From contig JAIXZE010000077.1 of NCBI GenBank assembly GCA_027489875.1, positions 38,728-102,727 of the forward strand: a DNA stretch of 64,000 nucleotides, read 5' to 3'. Shown in pieces: positions 1 to 8,961 of this stretch; the first letter of the stretch is position 1; every line of letters begins with the position of its first letter. The notes beneath the pieces are model-generated. The model was not told the DNA's origin. It ran no database searches and worked only from the letters and a program-made list of their open reading frames with translations. Position numbers and translations under genes: made by a program. The stretch is from Verrucomicrobiales bacterium (GTDB lineage Bacteria; Verrucomicrobiota; Verrucomicrobiia; Limisphaerales; UBA9464).

Positions 1-194
1 GCGTGAAGCAGGTTGAAGACATCGTCCAGATCGGTGACGAGATCTGGGTCAAGTTGTTGGGTGTCGATGACAAGGGGCGTGTCCGACTGAGCCGTCGTGC
101 GGCGATGGAAGAGCGCGAAAAGGCGGAGAATGGCGAGGCGGGAGGAGCTCCCGAGCCAGCTCCGGCTCCTGAGGACGATCGGTTCCTCGACTGA
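1..194 (+). CDS. pnp: Polyribonucleotide nucleotidyltransferase, C-terminal fragment
   Basis: The reading frame enters from the left edge and ends at a TGA at 192-194, so only the last 63 residues are visible. They form the end of an S1 RNA-binding domain, with the typical pattern 'GDEIWVKLLGVDDKGRVRLS', followed by a disordered tail rich in Glu, Ala and Pro. PNPase is a 3'-to-5' phosphorolytic exoribonuclease whose C-terminal KH and S1 domains grip RNA, and this ending with an acidic tail is typical of it. Another S1 protein, such as ribosomal protein S1, cannot be excluded because the catalytic part is outside the window. A strong terminator follows 24 bases after the stop. Confidence 0.8.
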   Translation, partial: VKQVEDIVQIGDEIWVKLLGVDDKGRVRLSRRAAMEEREKAENGEAGGAPEPAPAPEDDRFLD

Positions 195-218
195 GAGCCA
201 TCTGTTTGACGGAATCAG

Positions 219-248
219 GGCGGTCCGCGTGAGCGGACCGCCTTTTTT
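219..248 (+). terminator. Rho-independent terminator after pnp
   Basis: A perfect 10-bp GC-rich stem (GGCGGTCCGC at 219-228 pairing with GCGGACCGCC at 233-242) has a GTGA tetraloop and is followed by six T residues at 243-248. This is a textbook intrinsic terminator for the gene ending at 194. Confidence 0.93.
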
Positions 249-298
249 GTTGGCTTGGCGATTGGGTTTCCCTCGGTTCAGGGTTAGGCTCGCCGCCA

Positions 299-931
299 AT
301 GAAGGAAGCCTACATCGCGGCCAAGGAGCGCTGGGCAAGGAAGATGGCTGGCCTGGAGAAGCCGTCCGTCCGGTCTGTCGACCGTCTTCCTCCCGGCCAG
401 CGTCAGGTTCAGAATTTCCCTGTCCTTGACCTGGGTGTGAAGCCCGAGGTTCCCGTCGATCGGTGGGAGCTCAAGATCGGGGGCCACGTCGATAATCCCG
501 TGGTGCTGCGGTGGTCCGATTTCATGGGGTTGCCGCAATTCCGGGATAGCAGTGACTTCCATTGCGTCACCACCTGGAGCCAATTTGACATGTCGTGGGA
601 GGGAGTTGCCTTCCTGACATTGGCTGAACTTGTGCAGCCGAAGGCATCTGCGACGCACGTCTTTTTCAAGAGTCATGATGGCTATTCCACGAGCAATCCT
701 CTCGACGTGTGCATGGATGACGACGTTCTGGTCGCGCACTCGTGGGATGGAAAACCGTTGGCGGTCGAGCATGGGGGGCCGGCGCGGGTCATCGTTCCCA
801 AGAAGTACGCCTGGAAGGGGGCCAAGTGGATCCGGGAGATCACGTTTCTGGATAGGGACATCCTCGGTTTCTGGGAAGTACGCGGGTACTCGAACACCGC
901 GGATCCATGGACGGAGGACCGGTTCTCGTGA
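299..931 (+). CDS. Sulfite-oxidase-like molybdopterin-dependent oxidoreductase (YedY-like)
   Basis: The 210-residue protein has the fold of the oxidoreductase molybdopterin-binding domain (sulfite oxidase / MsrP-YedY superfamily). The key cysteine that ligates molybdenum is Cys89, in 'DFHCVTTWSQFDMSWEGV', and the later segment 'HGGPARVIVPKKYAWKGAKW' is the conserved family C-terminal motif. No signal peptide, heme or membrane segment is seen, unlike the exported MsrP, so it probably works in the cytoplasm with an unknown substrate and electron acceptor. Its stop overlaps the likely GTG start of comB by four bases, so the two are translationally coupled. The family is secure; the substrate is not known. 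Confidence 0.85.
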   Translation: MKEAYIAAKERWARKMAGLEKPSVRSVDRLPPGQRQVQNFPVLDLGVKPEVPVDRWELKIGGHVDNPVVLRWSDFMGLPQFRDSSDFHCVTTWSQFDMSWEGVAFLTLAELVQPKASATHVFFKSHDGYSTSNPLDVCMDDDVLVAHSWDGKPLAVEHGGPARVIVPKKYAWKGAKWIREITFLDRDILGFWEVRGYSNTADPWTEDRFS

Positions 932-1734
932 ACACCGGTAGGCACGGGGGGCGGAGAAGGGTGGACGTCCTCTTTACGCCGGCGGATTTTGCTGCGCTGT
1001 CCCGGAGGGATTTGTCCCGGACGACCTGCGTTGTCTTTGATGTGCTGAGGGCGACAACCAGCATGGTGACCGCCTTGTCGGCGGGGGCCGAAGCCATCGT
1101 GCCCGTGACTGACATCCCGGAGGCGATTGCCTGGAGGAATCGGCTTCCTGACGTGCTGCTTGCGGGGGAGCGCGATGGGCGGCGGATCCTCTCGGACCGG
1201 ACGGGTGGTGTGGACTTTGACCTGGGTAACTCGCCTCGGGAGTTTGTTTCCGATCGCGTTGGAGGTCGATGGATCGTTGCGACAACGAGCAACGGAACCC
1301 GGGCCCTCAGGGCGAGCGTGGGCGCTCGGGTCGTGCTGCCTGCCTGCCTTCGAAACCGGAATGCCGTCGCCCAGTGGCTGCATTCCGATACTTCTGAGGA
1401 ATGGATGCTGGTCTGCAGTGGGACCCTCGAGGATTCCGCCTACGAGGATGTGCTCGGGGCAGGAGCTCTGGTGGATCGCTTGTGGCCGATGTTGTCCGAG
1501 TTCGAGGTGCTGGATGGGGCACGCATGGCGCGATTGTTGTACCTCGCTGCGCGGGGCGATCTGGCCGGTGCCATGCGGCAGCATTCCCGGAATGGTCGCC
1601 GGCTTGCGCGCATGGATGAGTTGGCGGCGGATATCGAGCTCTGTGCAGTGGAAGACGACGTGGACCTGGTCGCCGCGATGGACGAAGGCGGGGTGATCCG
1701 TAGGCTCAAGGAGCGCGATCGGCCATCGGAGTGA
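928..1734 (+). CDS. comB: 2-phosphosulfolactate phosphatase (ComB family)
   Basis: The product matches the ComB family, which removes phosphate from 2-phosphosulfolactate to give sulfolactate. Visible family signatures are 'VVFDVLRATTSMVTALSAGA' near the N-terminus, 'LAGERDGRRI', 'FDLGNSPREF' and 'IVATTSNGTRAL'. I prefer the GTG at 928 (268 residues), because it forms a GTGA overlap with the preceding stop and has GGAGG about 11 bases upstream. An ATG at 907 would give a 25-base overlap and an unrelated N-terminal tail. Coupling to a sulfite-oxidase-like enzyme suggests a shared role in sulfite or sulfonate metabolism; this is inference from position only. The gene ends three bases from the convergent Nudix gene. 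Confidence 0.85.
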   Translation: MNTGRHGGRRRVDVLFTPADFAALSRRDLSRTTCVVFDVLRATTSMVTALSAGAEAIVPVTDIPEAIAWRNRLPDVLLAGERDGRRILSDRTGGVDFDLGNSPREFVSDRVGGRWIVATTSNGTRALRASVGARVVLPACLRNRNAVAQWLHSDTSEEWMLVCSGTLEDSAYEDVLGAGALVDRLWPMLSEFEVLDGARMARLLYLAARGDLAGAMRQHSRNGRRLARMDELAADIELCAVEDDVDLVAAMDEGGVIRRLKERDRPSE

Positions 1735-1737
1735 GAC

Positions 1738-2250
1738 TCAGTCGATGAGCTTCCGCGCCATCGGCCAGAGCACGCGAAAGGCGGAGGCAAAGTCCTCGGG
1801 ATGACGTTCGATCCAGGAGTCGATGGTGGTGGGCTTGAACCAGGCTCCCCCCCGCACCTCGCTTGCCTGAAGGGTGAACGGTCCTTCGTGGACCAGTCGA
1901 TAGACCCAGCAGAATTCCATGCCCGTCTCCGGGCTGGCGACGAGCCGGAACCATCGCTGCGGGGAGGTGGGGGTGACCAGTCCCAGTTCCTCGCCCAATT
2001 CGCGGACCGCGCAGGCATCGTATTCCTCACCGGAGTCCACATGGCCGGACGCGGAGGAATCCCACACACCTGGCCACATGTCCTTGAGCATGGAACGTTG
2101 CTGCAGGAACAGCTCCCCGGCTGTGTTGAACACGAGCATGTGGGTCGCTCGATGGCGAAGCCCCAGTTGGTGAACGGAGGGACGTGGCATCTGGCCAACC
2201 ACGATGTCCTGTTCATCAACCACATCGAAGATCTCCACGGCGTTTGACAT
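1738..2250 (-). CDS. Nudix hydrolase (YfcD-like)
   Basis: The protein carries a complete Nudix box, G-x5-E-x7-REUxEExGU, seen as 'GHVDSGEEYDACAVRELGEE' followed by LGL. The upstream motif 'RHRATHMLVFNTAGELFLQQ' is typical of the YfcD and isopentenyl-diphosphate-isomerase-like branch of the superfamily. Nudix enzymes hydrolyse nucleoside diphosphates linked to another group; the substrate here is unknown. The ATG at 2250 (170 residues, 'MSNAVEIFDVVDEQD') matches where the family starts. The frame stays open to 2451, but the added stretch is low-complexity and would overlap the divergent metallopeptidase gene. Confidence 0.88.
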   Translation of the reverse strand: MSNAVEIFDVVDEQDIVVGQMPRPSVHQLGLRHRATHMLVFNTAGELFLQQRSMLKDMWPGVWDSSASGHVDSGEEYDACAVRELGEELGLVTPTSPQRWFRLVASPETGMEFCWVYRLVHEGPFTLQASEVRGGAWFKPTTIDSWIERHPEDFASAFRVLWPMARKLID

Positions 2251-2417
2251 GCCAACAGGTTGGTGGGCTTGACGGCGTGCGGTCAATGCGCCGGGTGGGA
2301 AGTGGTGCTGGTCCGAAGCCGGACTGGACGGGAGGTTTGCCATGTTGCGCACGGGTGACTTTCTGTTAACCCTAGGGACATCAACGTTGCATTCATGGGG
2401 AGAAGGCATCGGTTGGG

Positions 2418-3152
2418 ATGCCAATGATTGGGCTATTGTACTTTGATCCATACTTCTGGGTTACCATCCCGGGAATACTGCTTGCTGCGTGGGCGCAGAT
2501 GAAACTGTCGGCGGCTTACGGGCGTTACTCGCGCGTCGGAACCGTACGAGGGGTTACGGGTGCCGATGTGGCGAGGTTGATGTTGGATCGAAACGGGATG
2601 GCGAACGTGGAGGTTTACAGGATCAGTGGGGAATTGACGGACCATTACGATCCGGGTCGGAGGGCGGTTTTCCTGTCGCATGGGGTTCACGACACCCCTT
2701 CAGTGGCAGCTGCGGGAATTGCTGCACATGAGGTGGGGCATGCCATCCAGCACAAGACCGGGTATGCGTGGCTTGGGTTCCGGATGGCCATGGTGGGCCT
2801 GACCGGTTTCGCGTCGAAAGCATCCTGGTTCCTGATCCTGGGTGGCATGATATTCTCAAATGCCAATCCGAGGAGCAATCTGGGTCGATCCCTCCTCTTC
2901 TTCGGCATCATGCTTTTCGGCGTTACGGTCGCGTTTCAATTGGTGACCTTGCCCGTCGAGTTTGATGCCAGCAGTCGGGCAAAGCGCGAGTTGCTTCGTC
3001 TTGGCATCATTGTCCCGGAGGAATCCACCGGCATCAGCAAGGTTCTGTCAGCCGCCGCCCTGACCTATGTTGCTGGACTCCTGACCTCTGTCCTTGAGTT
3101 GGTCCGCCTGCTCCTGATCTTTCGTCGCCCACGAGATGAAGACCACGGATGA
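2418..3152 (+). CDS. Zinc metallopeptidase, YugP-type membrane protein
   Basis: The 244-residue protein matches the YugP / neutral zinc metallopeptidase family (COG2738). It has an N-terminal hydrophobic segment (about residues 5-25), the zinc-binding motif HEVGH at 104-108, and two to three further membrane segments around 130-175 and 215-235. The motif 'VEFDASSRAKREL' after the third hydrophobic stretch is characteristic. Its physiological substrate is unknown. GAGAAGG about 11 bases upstream supports the ATG at 2418; the ATG two codons later is possible. Its 3' end overlaps the solute-binding protein gene by 17 bases, so they probably share a transcript. Confidence 0.85.
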   Translation: MPMIGLLYFDPYFWVTIPGILLAAWAQMKLSAAYGRYSRVGTVRGVTGADVARLMLDRNGMANVEVYRISGELTDHYDPGRRAVFLSHGVHDTPSVAAAGIAAHEVGHAIQHKTGYAWLGFRMAMVGLTGFASKASWFLILGGMIFSNANPRSNLGRSLLFFGIMLFGVTVAFQLVTLPVEFDASSRAKRELLRLGIIVPEESTGISKVLSAAALTYVAGLLTSVLELVRLLLIFRRPRDEDHG

Positions 3153-4506
3153 AGTGGCACAACGGACCTGGGCTCGAAAGCTCCGCGCCTACCTCCGGGT
3201 GTTCGCTTTGTTCGTCGGTGGGTTGAGCCACGCGGAGTCCGTCGTCGTTGTCCTCACACCGCATCCCGAAGAGATCCGGCAGGAGTTCGAGGCTGGATTC
3301 AACAAGTGGCACCAAGCGCGCCATGGTGAGCCAGTACGCATCGAATGGCGCGATGTGGGTGGGTCGGGCGAGGCCCAGCGGTTCGTTGAATCGGAATTCG
3401 CCTCGAAGCCTACCGGGATCGGGATCGACGTGTTCTTTGGAGGGGGCCCGGAGCCGTTCTTGGCGCTCGGGGATCGGAAGTTGGTCGAGATCCATCGGCC
3501 TCCTGCCGAAGTCTTCGATGGATTGGGCCGGCAGGCCAATGGGGCGGAGGTCTTCGACCCGGGTTTGGGTTGGTTTGGTGCGTGCCTTTCGAGTTTTGGA
3601 ATTCTTGAGAACACCCGGGTTCAGCGTCTGGTGGGGCTACCGTTGGTGGAGCGCTGGGATCAATTGGCCGATCCGAGGCTCGTGGGTTGGGTTGGGGCAG
3701 GGGACCCGCGGTTGAGCGGGACCATGAACAACATGTACGAGGCGTTCCTGCAGGCTTACGGATGGGAGAAGGGGTGGGAACTGCTGACCCAGATCGCCGG
3801 CAACGTGCGTCAGTTTGATCGGTTGAGTTCCTCCACGGCCAAGGAAGCCTTGCTGGGCCAGGTGGCCTACGCGTTCTGCATCGACTACTACGGATTCATC
3901 CAGATCGAAGCCTCGGGAAGCACGAACATGACGTTCGTGCTTCCGAAGGATTTTGTATCCATCAGTCCGGACGGCATCGCGATCCTGAAGGGGGCACCGC
4001 ACCGGGAGGTTGCGGGGCGGTTGTTGGACTTCGTCCTTGGCGACGCCGGGCAGGCCTTGTGGATGCTGCCGGCGGGACACCCGGATGGGCCGCGGCGTCA
4101 CTCGTTGGTGCGTCTGCCCGTGCGTCCAAGCCTTTACCAGAAATACGCAGGGCAATCTCCGATTCCGGTGAACCCATTCACGGTGGAATCGGAGTTTCGC
4201 TACAACGCCCGGATCGCCCGTGCGCGCCGGGACATTGTCCGGAACCTGTTTGGTTCGCTGATCGTGGACTGCCATTCGGATTTGGTGCCGGCATGGCGCC
4301 GGGTGATTGCTGCCGGCTCGCCGGGAGCTGCGGTTCGCCTGCTGGGTTCCGTTCCGATGACCGAGGCCGAAGCCCTGGCCTTGGCGAAGGGGGAGTGGTC
4401 ACAGGCGGAGGCGCGCAATCGATTGAAGGCTGGATGGCAGGCGTGGGCACAGGACAAGTACCGCCGAATTGCCCGCGATCCGAAAGTTGTCTTGCAGGAA
4501 CACTGA
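3136..4506 (+). CDS. ABC transporter substrate-binding protein (FbpA/iron type)
   Basis: The 456-residue protein starts with a basic N-terminus and a hydrophobic segment ending 'GGLSHAES', a probable signal peptide cleaved near residue 34. The rest resembles periplasmic type-2 solute-binding proteins of the ferric-iron and polyamine class, with 'IGIDVFFGGG', 'GWVGAGDPRLSGTMNNMYEA' and a C-terminal 'RLLDFVLGDAGQALW' segment. It is longer than the usual 330-350 residues; the extra part is a helical C-terminal tail of about 100 residues. The ATPase gene starts three bases after its stop. The ligand cannot be deduced; iron is a guess from the family. No permease gene accompanies the pair. Confidence 0.8.
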   Translation: MKTTDEVAQRTWARKLRAYLRVFALFVGGLSHAESVVVVLTPHPEEIRQEFEAGFNKWHQARHGEPVRIEWRDVGGSGEAQRFVESEFASKPTGIGIDVFFGGGPEPFLALGDRKLVEIHRPPAEVFDGLGRQANGAEVFDPGLGWFGACLSSFGILENTRVQRLVGLPLVERWDQLADPRLVGWVGAGDPRLSGTMNNMYEAFLQAYGWEKGWELLTQIAGNVRQFDRLSSSTAKEALLGQVAYAFCIDYYGFIQIEASGSTNMTFVLPKDFVSISPDGIAILKGAPHREVAGRLLDFVLGDAGQALWMLPAGHPDGPRRHSLVRLPVRPSLYQKYAGQSPIPVNPFTVESEFRYNARIARARRDIVRNLFGSLIVDCHSDLVPAWRRVIAAGSPGAAVRLLGSVPMTEAEALALAKGEWSQAEARNRLKAGWQAWAQDKYRRIARDPKVVLQEH

Positions 4507-4509
4507 CTC

Positions 4510-5559
4510 ATGCAGATCACCATTCGAGAGCTGACCAAGACCTTTGGATCCACCCCAGTCCTGAAGGGAGTCTCCCTGGAGATCCGGTCGGGTGAACTGT
4601 TTTTCCTGCTCGGGCCCTCCGGATGTGGAAAGACGACGCTGCTTCGCTTGGTGGCGGGCTTCTATCCTCCTGATTCCGGGGATGTGCGTTTTGGAGATCG
4701 TTGTGTCAACGATGTGCCTCCGCATCTTCGAAATACCGGGATGGTGTTTCAGAGCTATGCGTTGTGGCCACACATGACGGTGGCCGAGAACGTGGCCTAC
4801 GGTCTGGACGTTCGGAGCGTGCCAGCCAAGGAGCGGGCGCAAAGGGTCCGAGAAGCCTTGGGGATGGTGCGGATGGAGGATCTGGCGGACAGGACGCCGA
4901 ACCAGTTGTCGGGCGGGCAGCAGCAACGCGTGGCATTGGCGCGGGCCCTGGTGATCCGTCCGGACGTCCTCCTGCTGGACGAGCCGCTCTCGAATCTGGA
5001 TGCGCGGTTGCGGTTGGAGATGCGCGACGAGATCCGACGCCTGCATCAGGAATTGAAGCTGACGACGATCTACGTGACGCACGACCAGAAGGAGGCCTTG
5101 TCCCTGGCGGATCGGATGGCAGTCCTGCGCGGTGGTGTGATCGAGCAGTTGGCGGATCCACGCACGGTGTACCGGCGGCCGAGTTCGAGGTTTGTGGCGG
5201 ACTTCATCGGCGAGAGCAATTGGTTGGAGGGAGAAATCGAGGAGGCGGGTGACCAACGATTGGTGGCCCGAACGGGAATCGGAGACTTTGAAGCAAGCCC
5301 GCGCGCTGGAGTCCAGCGGGGGATGAAGGTTTGGGTCGGCATCCGGCCGGAGGCCTTGGATTGGGCCGAGGGAGGAACCAACGTCATCGAGGCGGAACTG
5401 CGGCAGACCAACTACCTGGGTGAGATCGAGGAATATGTCCTCGCCGTCGGAGAGGCGTCGTTCAAATGTTTCGTCCAGAATCCGGAAAGGGTTCTCGCAC
5501 CCGGTACGAAACTGAAGATGCGGGTCCGGCCAGACGACCTGCTGGTGCTGCCGCGGTGA
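4510..5559 (+). CDS. ABC transporter ATP-binding protein (FbpC/PotA-like)
   Basis: This is a 349-residue ABC ATPase with a Walker A motif (GPSGCGKT, residues 35-42), Q-loop '[18 protein letters not shown]', signature LSGGQQQR, Walker B '[16 protein letters not shown]' and switch His in '[11 protein letters not shown]'. The last 100 residues form a TOBE domain ('[12 protein letters not shown]'), placing it in the CUT1/FbpC/PotA importer branch. It is co-directional with, and three bases from, the solute-binding protein gene. The permease such a system needs is absent: the next gene is on the opposite strand and encodes a secreted cytochrome protein. The permease must be elsewhere, or the pair has been co-opted. 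Confidence 0.92.
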   Translation: MQITIRELTKTFGSTPVLKGVSLEIRSGELFFLLGPSGCGKTTLLRLVAGFYPPDSGDVRFGDRCVNDVPPHLRNTGMVFQSYALWPHMTVAENVAYGLDVRSVPAKERAQRVREALGMVRMEDLADRTPNQLSGGQQQRVALARALVIRPDVLLLDEPLSNLDARLRLEMRDEIRRLHQELKLTTIYVTHDQKEALSLADRMAVLRGGVIEQLADPRTVYRRPSSRFVADFIGESNWLEGEIEEAGDQRLVARTGIGDFEASPRAGVQRGMKVWVGIRPEALDWAEGGTNVIEAELRQTNYLGEIEEYVLAVGEASFKCFVQNPERVLAPGTKLKMRVRPDDLLVLPR

Positions 5560-5585
5560 GGCAGGAGGTTGGAAGCTGGCTGCGG

Positions 5586-8537
5586 CTAGCGTCCCTCCTG
5601 GATGAAGGCAATCAGGTCCCGTACGTCCTGCGGGGTTCGTCCTGCTTCGAGTCCTTCGGGCATCAAGGAGGATCCACTGCTGGAAACACGCACCGCGTCG
5701 CGTCGGTTGATGACGGAGCGTACCCCGCCTGCCTGAACCAGGGTGATCAGGTCACCAGTCCCTTCAACCAGGAGACCTGAGATCGTCTCGCCATCCTTGG
5801 TCTCGACGTTGTACGCCACGAAGCCGGGGTTGATGGCCATGTTGGGATCCAGAATGTTGCCCACGAGATCTTCGACGCTTCGGTGGGCGACCCCGGAAAG
5901 ATCGGGTCCAACGCGTTGTCCCAGGTCGGCACAGCGATGGCAGGGAGCGCACGATTGGCGGAAGTACTCGCGTCCGCGTGAAGCATTGCCCATGGGCGGA
6001 AGTCGACGGATCCAGTCCTCCACGGTTTGCCTGCGATTGGAGTATTCCTCGTCGCCCATGAACTTCGCCGCGCGGCGGCCAATCTCTGCGGAGGAGCCAC
6101 GGAGGAGACGACGGCGTTGTTCGAGATCCAGATGAAGTTCACCGACGGAAAGCGTGCCGCCTTCGAGGGCTGCGATGAGCGGGGCATGGAAGTTTCGCCG
6201 GTCCAGAAGGATCTTGAGGATGCTTGGTCTCGTTTCCGGCCCGTAGCTTCGCCAGGCCGCGACGAGTGCTTCGCCGATGGACGTTTCCCGTTGCTCGCGG
6301 AGGATGCCCAGGGCCGCCGTCTGGACATCGAGGGATTCCCGGGCAGACAGGAGAGACACCAATGGTGCCGGGGACTCGGCATGGGCGAGCAGCGAGATGG
6401 CCTGAACGCGATCATGTTCGGCCAGCGCGGTGTTGGTCGCGCGTGCCCAGGCACCTTTCAATCGCTCGGGGGCCGTCAGGGTCCCTTGCCCGAGTTTCGC
6501 CAGAGCCCAGATCTCGCTGACTTCCGTGTCACTGAGCTTTTCCGAGCTCCGGCCTGCGAAGCCGATGAATTCCGCCGACCAGATGGGCGGCTCCGCGCGT
6601 CGGGCAATGCCTTTGCGAAGCCCGTTGAACAGCGCCACCCGAACCTCGATCTGGGGAAGGCGGGCGGCATTCTCAAGGATTTGCCGAATCTCCGTCTCGC
6701 CTACGTCAGCCGTAGACGCCACCGATTCGGCCGCTTCGTGGAAGGCAGCTGCTGGTAGGGGCTGCGGCCCGGCCGCTGCCAGCATTCTTTCGAGCAATCG
6801 GGGACGGTCTGAATCCGCCACGGCGATCAGCACCGCCCTTCGGATCCATGGATCATTGGGATCCCGCTGGAGGAGGTCAGCCAACGCGGTGAATGAGGCT
6901 TTCTCGCGAGCGTGCCTGAGGGTGATCGCTGCCTGAAACCGTACGCGACCATCCGGATCCCGGGTCAGGCTCCGCACGAGGGCTTCCAGGGATGCGTAGC
7001 GGGTGGTCTCCAAGTGCACCAGGCGAAGTGTTGCTTCCCTGACTTCATTGGTGGTGTGCCGGAGTCCATGGGCGAGGTCGGAGGCGTCCAGGGTTCCGAG
7101 GCCATCGAGGGTCCAAAGGGCGTGCAGGACGCTACTTGGGCCATGTGCATTGGTCTCCGATCCAGCGACCATTTGGCGCAAGGCAGGTGTCAGATGGGTC
7201 GCCTGACGCTCAATGCTGAGGCGCTGGGCGGTGACCCGCCACCATTGATCGGGATGACGGAGTCCGGAGATCAGGGACTGGTCATCTGGAAAGCCGTTGG
7301 GAACGACGATCCCTGACTTCGGGCCTTTGGGGCGGATGCGCCAGATGCGGCCTCGGTCCGAGCCTTGGCGGATGTCTACTTTCTCCCGTGCTTTCGCCGG
7401 GATGTAGTCGGGGTGCTCGATGACTTCCCGCTGCATGTCGAGGAGGTAGAGAGCCCCGTCGGGCCCTGCCTCGAGCCCGACCGGCCGGAAGGCGGGATCC
7501 TTGCCCGCCAGGAATTCCCGACCCTGTTCATCCGGAGAACGACTGGCGACGAGAGCGGCTCCATGGGACCGGATGATGTCGCGGTGGACGAGGTTCCCGA
7601 CGACGTCACAAACAAAGACGGACCCGGGAAGGTCTCCCGGCCAGCCAGGGACACCCAGATAGCCCATGCCGCCCGCCGCGGAAAAATGGCCTGACTGCTC
7701 GGGATGGTTGGGGCGGGTGACGGCGGTCGAGATCGGGTAGATCCGAGCCATTTCCCCGTGGTCCGAGATGCTTGCCGTGGTGTTTCCAGCGGGAAGTCCG
7801 CTCCTGCCGATCCCGTCCGCGACGTCCATGTAACGGTGCTGGATGTGGTCGATGTTGTATGTGGTGAAAGCACGGCCCCATTGGTCGAAAACGAGCCCGA
7901 AGCCACCGCCGGTGCGGCCTGTGATGCGCACGGAACCGTTGTCGGGGTTGAAGGAAAAGTCGTTTTCCCCCAACTCCACGGTGGGTCCTCCTTTGGGTGA
8001 GCGAAGTCGTCCGCCGTTGCCCCCATTGGCCCCGTGGATCCGGTTGTCCGGGCCGAATCGCAATCCGTTGACGAGGCTGTCGCTCACACCCGGGAGGAAT
8101 CCGGTGAGAACAACTTCCCGAACATCGGCGATGCCGTCTCCGTTCGTGTCCTTCAGAAACAGCAGATCCGGTGCAGCCGCCACGAGCACCCCACCGCGCC
8201 AGGGGGTCACCGAGGTTGCGTAACTGATGTTGGTCGCGAAAAGCGTCGATCGGTCGGCCCGACCGTCGGCGTTGGTATCCTGAATCCATCGGATCGAGGA
8301 ACCGACCTGTCCGTTTGGCCCGACGCCGTAGGGATAGTCGCGGCATTCGGCGACGTAGGCGCTGCCCCATTCATCGAAGGCGATGGCGACGGGATCAATG
8401 ACATCGGGTTCCGAGGCCCACAGCTGAATCTCGAGGCGGGGGTCGACCTGGAAGTCTTCTGCTGTGGGAGGGGTGGCCGTGTTGCCGGACTCCAGGACAG
8501 TGGCCATCAGGAGAGCGGCCATGGGGAGTGCTTTCAT
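5586..8537 (-). CDS. PVC-type membrane-bound dehydrogenase with HEAT repeats and c-type heme
   Basis: The protein of about 983 residues starts with a signal peptide ('MKALPMAALLMATVLESG') and is secreted. Residues of roughly 30-450 form a beta-propeller of the sugar-dehydrogenase-like type typical of Planctomycetes and Verrucomicrobia, with 'AFDEWGSAYVAECRDYPYG' and repeated Ca-binding-like 'DTNGDG' loops. The middle third is alpha-helical HEAT-like repeats. The C-terminal 130 residues hold a cytochrome c domain with one heme motif CAPCH (about residue 863, DNA 5937-5951). The family is annotated as putative membrane-bound dehydrogenases of unknown substrate, probably sugars or alcohols. The start was taken at the signal peptide rather than at 8615, which would add 26 unrelated residues. 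Confidence 0.87.
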   Translation of the reverse strand: MKALPMAALLMATVLESGNTATPPTAEDFQVDPRLEIQLWASEPDVIDPVAIAFDEWGSAYVAECRDYPYGVGPNGQVGSSIRWIQDTNADGRADRSTLFATNISYATSVTPWRGGVLVAAAPDLLFLKDTNGDGIADVREVVLTGFLPGVSDSLVNGLRFGPDNRIHGANGGNGGRLRSPKGGPTVELGENDFSFNPDNGSVRITGRTGGGFGLVFDQWGRAFTTYNIDHIQHRYMDVADGIGRSGLPAGNTTASISDHGEMARIYPISTAVTRPNHPEQSGHFSAAGGMGYLGVPGWPGDLPGSVFVCDVVGNLVHRDIIRSHGAALVASRSPDEQGREFLAGKDPAFRPVGLEAGPDGALYLLDMQREVIEHPDYIPAKAREKVDIRQGSDRGRIWRIRPKGPKSGIVVPNGFPDDQSLISGLRHPDQWWRVTAQRLSIERQATHLTPALRQMVAGSETNAHGPSSVLHALWTLDGLGTLDASDLAHGLRHTTNEVREATLRLVHLETTRYASLEALVRSLTRDPDGRVRFQAAITLRHAREKASFTALADLLQRDPNDPWIRRAVLIAVADSDRPRLLERMLAAAGPQPLPAAAFHEAAESVASTADVGETEIRQILENAARLPQIEVRVALFNGLRKGIARRAEPPIWSAEFIGFAGRSSEKLSDTEVSEIWALAKLGQGTLTAPERLKGAWARATNTALAEHDRVQAISLLAHAESPAPLVSLLSARESLDVQTAALGILREQRETSIGEALVAAWRSYGPETRPSILKILLDRRNFHAPLIAALEGGTLSVGELHLDLEQRRRLLRGSSAEIGRRAAKFMGDEEYSNRRQTVEDWIRRLPPMGNASRGREYFRQSCAPCHRCADLGQRVGPDLSGVAHRSVEDLVGNILDPNMAINPGFVAYNVETKDGETISGLLVEGTGDLITLVQAGGVRSVINRRDAVRVSSSGSSLMPEGLEAGRTPQDVRDLIAFIQEGR

Positions 8538-8659
8538 CCGGCGGCAGATTGACAGGGGTTGGTCACGGCTGGGAAGGACAGGGTGGCGGAGGTCGCGAGA
8601 GAGTTGCTTCGCCACAACTTGAGGGTTGCGGTGGGGGGGGGCTTACCTATGCTGCCGCC

Positions 8660-8887
8660 ATGAAACTTGGGCGAAGACTGACTTTGGTCGCCGGGGCCGC
8701 CGCTGCCGGATTACTGATGACCGGTTGTGGCGGAGTCAATGCGACTGGTAGTGTTTCGCCGGCAACGTTTCTCCTGCCTGGCATCCTGTACAAAACCCCC
8801 GAGGTGAAGCCTCTGGATCCGGTGCGTGCGCCCGAGGTGGTGGGTCGCTCCGATGGGCAGGAAAGCAGTGCCGCCGGCCAGCCTTGA
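8660..8887 (+). CDS. Small lipoprotein upstream of hpnH
   Basis: This 75-residue protein has a lysine/arginine N-terminus, a hydrophobic stretch and a lipobox 'LLMTGC' (Cys about residue 23), so it is a probable lipoprotein. After a Gly/Asn/Ser-rich linker comes 'SVSPATFLLPGILYKTPE', which looks conserved in character, then a polar tail. It sits 74 bases upstream of hpnH on the same strand and may belong to the hopanoid transcription unit. I do not recognise a function. The frame stays open upstream, but the ATG at 8660 gives the only sensible signal sequence. Confidence 0.65.
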   Translation: MKLGRRLTLVAGAAAAGLLMTGCGGVNATGSVSPATFLLPGILYKTPEVKPLDPVRAPEVVGRSDGQESSAAGQP

Positions 8888-8961
8888 TCCGCAACGTTTC
8901 AGGATGATTTACCCGTCGACCCGAGGGTCTGTCCGCTTCCAGTTTCGAGTCTGATTTTCCC

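Noticed and set aside
907..927. ATG start of comB at 907
   Set aside because: It gives a 25-base overlap and a non-family N-terminus, while GTG 928 gives a four-base overlap with a Shine-Dalgarno sequence.
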